Shown here piece after piece: positions 37,638-42,446 of a stretch of 42,446 bases of DNA. A model generated the notes under the pieces. That model was not told where the DNA came from, did not search any database, and saw nothing but the letters and a program-made list of their open reading frames with translations. The position numbers and the translations under genes are program-made. Positions within the stretch are counted from its first letter, which is position 1. Each line of letters starts with the position of its first letter. The stretch is from Microcaldota archaeon (GTDB lineage: Archaea > Micrarchaeota > Micrarchaeia > Micrarchaeales > CABMGC01): assembly GCA_021801225.1 (NCBI GenBank), contig JAJYYF010000014.1, positions 1-42,446 of the forward strand, read 5' to 3'.

Positions 37638-38357
37638 GTGTTATTAATGAACAACGTACAAAGTTTATTGGTTGCTCATGCTCCTAGTTTTGTAAAACGT
37701 CGTCTTATATCTTCAAAAAGAGATAATCAAGAACTACATGAAAAACTATGTAACTCTAAAGATATATCTGTTTTGACTACCTTAGCAATGTATACACCTC
37801 ACAAATCAGTTCAAGAAGCTCTTTTCAACATTTCACGAGATAGACCTATCAGAGAAGATGGAGAAAGTATACTTCTTTCTTTAGCAAATAATAATGCTCT
37901 TAATTATACTACAAAATCAAAATTTAACAAATTTATAGATAATGAAGATGAAGGCAAAGTATTAAGATTATCAGCATTGGAATTTGTCTATGCACATGAA
38001 CTCATAAATAGAAATTTAGGAAATAACATTATAAGTAGGATGTTTTACATTTCAACGTTAACTGCCCTTAACAGAAATATTAGTCCAACAACGCATCAGA
38101 GGTTATTAAGCTATGTTAAAGATTTTCTTGAAGCTTTTCCTATTGAAACATGTCCAAAAATTATTAATGACAGAAATAATCTTCCCTATATATATTATCC
38201 ACCAGCCACAAAAAATATTTACAGGCTATTAAGGGCATTTAAGATGAATACCTCATTAAATCCTTATACTCTTGATATGTTTAAAGAATCAGAAAAATTC
38301 CTAACAAGTATATTAACTTTAAGATATATTATTAAAAATCCATCAATTATGGATTAA
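37638..38357 (+). CDS. Hypothetical alpha-helical protein
   Basis: 239-aa ORF, no recognised motif; likely start ATG 37647 after GTGTTATTA. Confidence 0.6.
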   Translation: MLLMNNVQSLLVAHAPSFVKRRLISSKRDNQELHEKLCNSKDISVLTTLAMYTPHKSVQEALFNISRDRPIREDGESILLSLANNNALNYTTKSKFNKFIDNEDEGKVLRLSALEFVYAHELINRNLGNNIISRMFYISTLTALNRNISPTTHQRLLSYVKDFLEAFPIETCPKIINDRNNLPYIYYPPATKNIYRLLRAFKMNTSLNPYTLDMFKESEKFLTSILTLRYIIKNPSIMD

Positions 38358-38418
38358 CAGTAACTTTAATTTTTTAGAACACTTTTTATAATCTAATACT
38401 CAAAAAGCTAATGATAAT

Positions 38419-39216
38419 ATGGAAAGAATAGGTATAATCGGAGGTTCTGGTTTTTATTCATTATTGGAGAGTCCTGAAGTTGTTGAAGTAGATACTAAAT
38501 TTGGAAAACCTAGTGATAAAATAGCATTAGGAAAAATAAATAACTGTGATGTAGCATTTTTACCAAGACATAACTCTAAACATAATATTCCTCCACAAAA
38601 AGTTCCTTATAAAGCAAACATCGCAGCTTTAGAATCACTAAATGTTAAAAGAATAATTGCAACAAATGCAGTGGGTTCTTTACGTCCTGATTATGCTCCC
38701 GGGGAGTTTGTGCTTTTTGACCAATTTGTAAATATGACAAACAATAGAGAAGATACATTTTTTGATGAAAACATAGTAGCACACGTTAGTATGGCTGATC
38801 CTTACTGTAGTGAATTAAGAGAGCTTGCAGGAAAAACATTAGAAAAGCTTTCAATACCTTATCACAAAACTGCTTCTGTTGTTGTAATAAATGGTCCAAG
38901 ATTTTCTTCAAAAGCAGAATCAAAATTTTTCTCTAAACAAGGTTTTGATGTAATAAACATGACTCAATATCCTGAAGTTGTTTTAGCAAAAGAAAAAGGC
39001 ATGTGTTATTTAGGGATTGGTATTGTTACTGATTATGATGCAGGTTTAGAAGGAAATCCAGAAATAAAACCAGTACGTAGCGATGAAATGCTTGCTGTTT
39101 TCGGTAAAAATATAGAAAAAGCAAAAGATGTAGTAAAGGAGTTATTTCCTAGTGTTTATGAAAAGCCAAAATGCAACTGTGTGGATTCATTAGACGGTTC
39201 AATAATTACAAAGTAG
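38419..39216 (+). CDS. S-methyl-5'-thioadenosine phosphorylase / purine nucleoside phosphorylase
   Basis: 'IGIIGGSGFYSLLE', 'LPRHNSKHNIPPQKVPYKANIAAL', 'ATNAVGSLRPDYAPGEFVLFDQFVNMT', 'INGPRFSSKAESKFF'. Confidence 0.94.
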   Translation: MERIGIIGGSGFYSLLESPEVVEVDTKFGKPSDKIALGKINNCDVAFLPRHNSKHNIPPQKVPYKANIAALESLNVKRIIATNAVGSLRPDYAPGEFVLFDQFVNMTNNREDTFFDENIVAHVSMADPYCSELRELAGKTLEKLSIPYHKTASVVVINGPRFSSKAESKFFSKQGFDVINMTQYPEVVLAKEKGMCYLGIGIVTDYDAGLEGNPEIKPVRSDEMLAVFGKNIEKAKDVVKELFPSVYEKPKCNCVDSLDGSIITK

Positions 39217-39299
39217 TTTTATTTTTTATTTTCTATTTAATTAAGCAACCAAATCCTCTGAAAACAAATATATACTAATATACATAAAATAAAATAGAT

Positions 39300-40019
39300 T
39301 TGAGTGAGTCCGTGGAAGGAGCTGCAATACTTGCAAATAACATTAAGAAAACATATACTTCTAAAAAAATAGAGTATGTTGCCTTAAAAGGTGTTACATT
39401 AAATGTTAAACAAGGGGAGTTTGTAGCTATTCTTGGTGCGTCAGGTTGTGGAAAGACCACCCTTATGAATATCTTAGGCACTTTAGATAGACAAACTACA
39501 GGTGAGTTATTCATTGATGGAGTTGATACATCTACATTAGATGATAATGAGTTATGTACAATAAGAAATCAGAAAATAGGTTTCATATTTCAATCATATA
39601 ATCTTGTTAATTATTTATCTGCTTTAGATAATGTCCTAATACCTTTAATGATATGTAATGCAGACACTCCTGAAAAAATGAACGATGCAAAAAATCTTTT
39701 AACCAAGCTGGGGTTGGAAGGGAAGTTTCAGAAAAAACCTTTAGAGTTAAGCGGAGGAGAACAACAAAGAGTTGCAATAGCAAGGGCATTAATTAACTCA
39801 CCATCCATTATTCTTGCTGATGAACCTACTGGAAATCTTGATTCAAAAACTTCTGATACAGTTTTAGAAATATTAACAAATATGGCAAAGCAAAGTAAAA
39901 TAACCATAATTATGGTTACACACGATCCAGACATAGCAAAACTTGCAGATAGAGAGATACATATGAAAGACGGTTTGATAATAAAAGAGTCAAAATCAAG
40001 TATTAAAAAATCAAAATAA
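39300..40019 (+). CDS. ABC transporter ATP-binding protein (MacB/LolD type)
   Basis: Walker A 'GASGCGKTT', 'ELSGGEQQRVAIARAL', 'IILADEPTGNLDS'. Confidence 0.94.
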   Translation: MSESVEGAAILANNIKKTYTSKKIEYVALKGVTLNVKQGEFVAILGASGCGKTTLMNILGTLDRQTTGELFIDGVDTSTLDDNELCTIRNQKIGFIFQSYNLVNYLSALDNVLIPLMICNADTPEKMNDAKNLLTKLGLEGKFQKKPLELSGGEQQRVAIARALINSPSIILADEPTGNLDSKTSDTVLEILTNMAKQSKITIIMVTHDPDIAKLADREIHMKDGLIIKESKSSIKKSK

Positions 40020-40043
40020 TAAATTATCTTTAAGGGTTATTCA

Positions 40044-41729
40044 ATGAATGTAAAAAATAGGAAATACGGAGCAATTTTATTGGCTATGAGTTTAATGTTC
40101 TTATTATTTGGAACAACATCAGCTGCAGGTACTTCATGTAATTTGATTCCAACAACTAATTACTTTAAAATAATAAGCACAACATGGGGTAACTCCACGC
40201 ACCCCATCTCAGCAGGACCTGGTCTAAATGATGTTCCGGTAACAGTAACCCTTGAAAACTTTGGAGGTTCATGTACATTTATTGACTTAAAGGGTTATGT
40301 AGAACTTTATGGCGGGATAACAAACTTTAATGGTTCTTCATACTCTACTTATTATGTTGATTCATTACCCCCATACTCGACATTTAATATGGTATTCAAT
40401 GTTAACATAGCAAAGAACTTATCAGTTGGTAAAAATACAACAATGTCATTTCCTTTCTATATCTCATGGAATTATACAAATGATACAATAAGATCAACAC
40501 AAGAGTACAACTTAACCGTTCCTTTATACGGAAGTCCAGATCTTTCATTTAGCATAAAAAATCAACCTTTAATCGCAGGAGAACTTAACAATGTAACGTT
40601 ACAAGTTCAAAACTCAGGTTCTGGGTATGCTTACTACTTAACACCTAAAATATCATTATCAAGCGGAGGTATTCTTTCACAACCAACTACAATAAACAGC
40701 ATAGCGCCTAACTCATATGAAAACACATCCTTTATGGCTTACTTGCCATCTAGTTCTTCTGGACAACCAATACCTTTAACCTTAAATTACAATTACATTT
40801 CTCCATATGGTTACAATACCTCAGTTACTGAAGTTGTGGATACATATGCAGTTCCAAACTACAATAATGGACTTTCACTTTCATTGCAAAATACAAGTAT
40901 TGAATCTGGAAATATTCAGAATACAAGTATAGTTGCTTACGACTCAACAAATTATCCTATACAAAACTTGACACTTACATTAACACCTTCGAGTACAATA
41001 AGTCTAATTAACTCAGATGGTATAATAAAATTCCCAGAAATAAAACCTCATTCTGAAGTTAAGGTTCCGATATCATTGTACTTAACACCATCTTCTGGAA
41101 GTGTTGGAAGTATATCTTCTGCAACTTCATATATATTAAATGGTCAACCTGAAACGTCTACATTGTTGCTAAACTTTCTTACTCCTAGCGATATAAATCT
41201 AATAAACTTAAACACTGTAATTCTTCCATCTAATCCAACAGCAGGTTCATTATTTACATTAACCTCAACATTAAACAATATGGGTTCGGGTACAGCGTCA
41301 TCTGTTTTCATAACACCTAAACCACCACAAGGCATATCAGTTGTTGGACAAGATACGACATCATTAGGTAGTATACCTGTTGCAACGCCTACTGCGTTTA
41401 CGGTAAGTTTTACAGCATCGCCATCAATCAAACCAGGAGTTTATAAAATACCTGTAGTCGTTTCTTACTCTAATAATTTAAATCAACAAATAAATCAAAC
41501 AATAGATTTCTCAGTTAATATTTCAAAGGGATTAAGCATAATAAGTGCTGCTTCTGGAAATCAGTCAGCGACTCAAAATGCAGCCTCATATCAACAATAC
41601 AGAAGATCAACTGGAGGAATCCCCGTATTTTTGATAGTAATAATCCTAATTATTATAGTTGTCATAGTTTATCTGTTTAGAAGAATGAGAAAGAAAAATA
41701 CAGCTAAAAAAGCAAAGGTTCATCAATGA
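40044..41729 (+). CDS. Exported C-terminally anchored protein with CARDB/NEW3-like repeats, associated with ABC transporter
   Basis: N-terminal signal sequence, repeated 'L.N.GSG.A....' Ig-like segments, C-terminal TM; lies between the ATPase and permease genes. Confidence 0.78.
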   Translation: MNVKNRKYGAILLAMSLMFLLFGTTSAAGTSCNLIPTTNYFKIISTTWGNSTHPISAGPGLNDVPVTVTLENFGGSCTFIDLKGYVELYGGITNFNGSSYSTYYVDSLPPYSTFNMVFNVNIAKNLSVGKNTTMSFPFYISWNYTNDTIRSTQEYNLTVPLYGSPDLSFSIKNQPLIAGELNNVTLQVQNSGSGYAYYLTPKISLSSGGILSQPTTINSIAPNSYENTSFMAYLPSSSSGQPIPLTLNYNYISPYGYNTSVTEVVDTYAVPNYNNGLSLSLQNTSIESGNIQNTSIVAYDSTNYPIQNLTLTLTPSSTISLINSDGIIKFPEIKPHSEVKVPISLYLTPSSGSVGSISSATSYILNGQPETSTLLLNFLTPSDINLINLNTVILPSNPTAGSLFTLTSTLNNMGSGTASSVFITPKPPQGISVVGQDTTSLGSIPVATPTAFTVSFTASPSIKPGVYKIPVVVSYSNNLNQQINQTIDFSVNISKGLSIISAASGNQSATQNAASYQQYRRSTGGIPVFLIVIILIIIVVIVYLFRRMRKKNTAKKAKVHQ

Positions 41730-42446
41730 AGCTGAAAGACATACTATTATTGGGTATTAAGGGAATTTCAGAGCGCAAAGTTAGGACTGGATTGACTATA
41801 CTCAGTGTAGTTATAGGTATAGCTGCAATAGTTTCACTTATATCATTAGTAACTGGTATTTCAGTAAGTATCTCAAAATCTTTGGAGAGTATAGGGCCAT
41901 CTGCAATTTTTTTAATCCCTTCAGGTACTCATATTTTTACAAATGCTGATATAGCCCAAATAGAATCTTTACCAAATGTAAGTGTTGCTATTCCCATAAT
42001 ACGATTTCCGGCAAATATAACAACCGGAGGTGTACAACAAACAGTTACTGTTTATGGTGTTTCTAATGCTGTACTTTCTAATGCACTAGGCAGTATAAAC
42101 CTATACTCTGGTTCTGTTTATAATGACTCAACACTTCCTACAGCATTAGTTGGGTATGATATCGCGTTTCCAACATCTACTCAAAGTTCTTCATCAGTTT
42201 TACTAAATCAACCAATATATCTGACAGAACATACACAAAGTTCAGGAACAAAAAGTACTACATTGTTAGTTCAGGGCATATTAAATCAATATGGCTCTTC
42301 TTTATTATTGGATCCTGATACCTCAATTTTCATACCTTTACAAAATGCGATAAGTATAACTGGAAAATACTCTTATAACATAATACTGGTTGAAGCTACA
42401 TCATCATCAAGTGTTTCTGCATTATCATCATTGCTTAAAAGCATTT
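41726..42446 (+). CDS. ABC transporter permease (MacB/FtsX-like), truncated by window end
   Basis: ATGA overlap with upstream gene; translation MKLKDILLLGIKGISERKVRTGLTILSVVIGIAAIVSLISLVTGISVSI. Confidence 0.88.
   Translation, partial: MKLKDILLLGIKGISERKVRTGLTILSVVIGIAAIVSLISLVTGISVSISKSLESIGPSAIFLIPSGTHIFTNADIAQIESLPNVSVAIPIIRFPANITTGGVQQTVTVYGVSNAVLSNALGSINLYSGSVYNDSTLPTALVGYDIAFPTSTQSSSSVLLNQPIYLTEHTQSSGTKSTTLLVQGILNQYGSSLLLDPDTSIFIPLQNAISITGKYSYNIILVEATSSSSVSALSSLLKSI

Noticed and set aside
37638-38357. Second member of the mTERF-like repeat family
   Set aside because: No PQFxGYDH-type unit found; similarity is only general helical character.
1-42446. CRISPR array
   Set aside because: No regularly spaced repeats seen; the only strong long direct repeat is the 108-bp pair near tRNA-Ser.

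Overview
AT-rich archaeal chromosome segment. Gene content and the divergent 16S suggest an ARMAN/Parvarchaeota-like DPANN organism; that assignment is inference. It opens with the 3' part of a 16S rRNA gene, not followed by a 23S gene in this window. It then carries densely packed housekeeping genes: S3Ae, S15, ValRS, ferredoxin, FNR-like reductase, K+ channel, RpoK, geranylgeranyl reductase, site-2 protease, SMC, signal peptidase, NTP transferase, peroxiredoxin, archaeal YchF-like GTPase, carbamoyltransferase, Sec61beta, RIO1, aIF1A, aIF2beta, KsgA, MTAP and a MacB-like ABC system. RNA genes are SRP RNA, tRNA-Asp, tRNA-Leu and tRNA-Ser with an apparent D-loop intron. RpoK and Sec61beta are too short for the ORF track and were found by translating the gaps. 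Main points for a second look: (1) a compensated three-base-pair rewrite of the 16S decoding-site helix h44 (1404-1406/1495-1497); (2) an altered anti-SD tail with a recurrent TGAT-N3-start motif; (3) a 108-bp perfect direct repeat spanning the tRNA-Ser/ksgA junction that flanks a 2.2-kb insert; (4) an aldolase split at an A_AAA_AAT slippery heptamer inside that insert; (5) an mTERF-like ~33-aa repeat protein next to SRP RNA; (6) a LAGLIDADG protein lacking both catalytic acids just downstream of 16S; (7) an integrase element beside tRNA-Asp. All calls are from reading the sequence; no database search was run.
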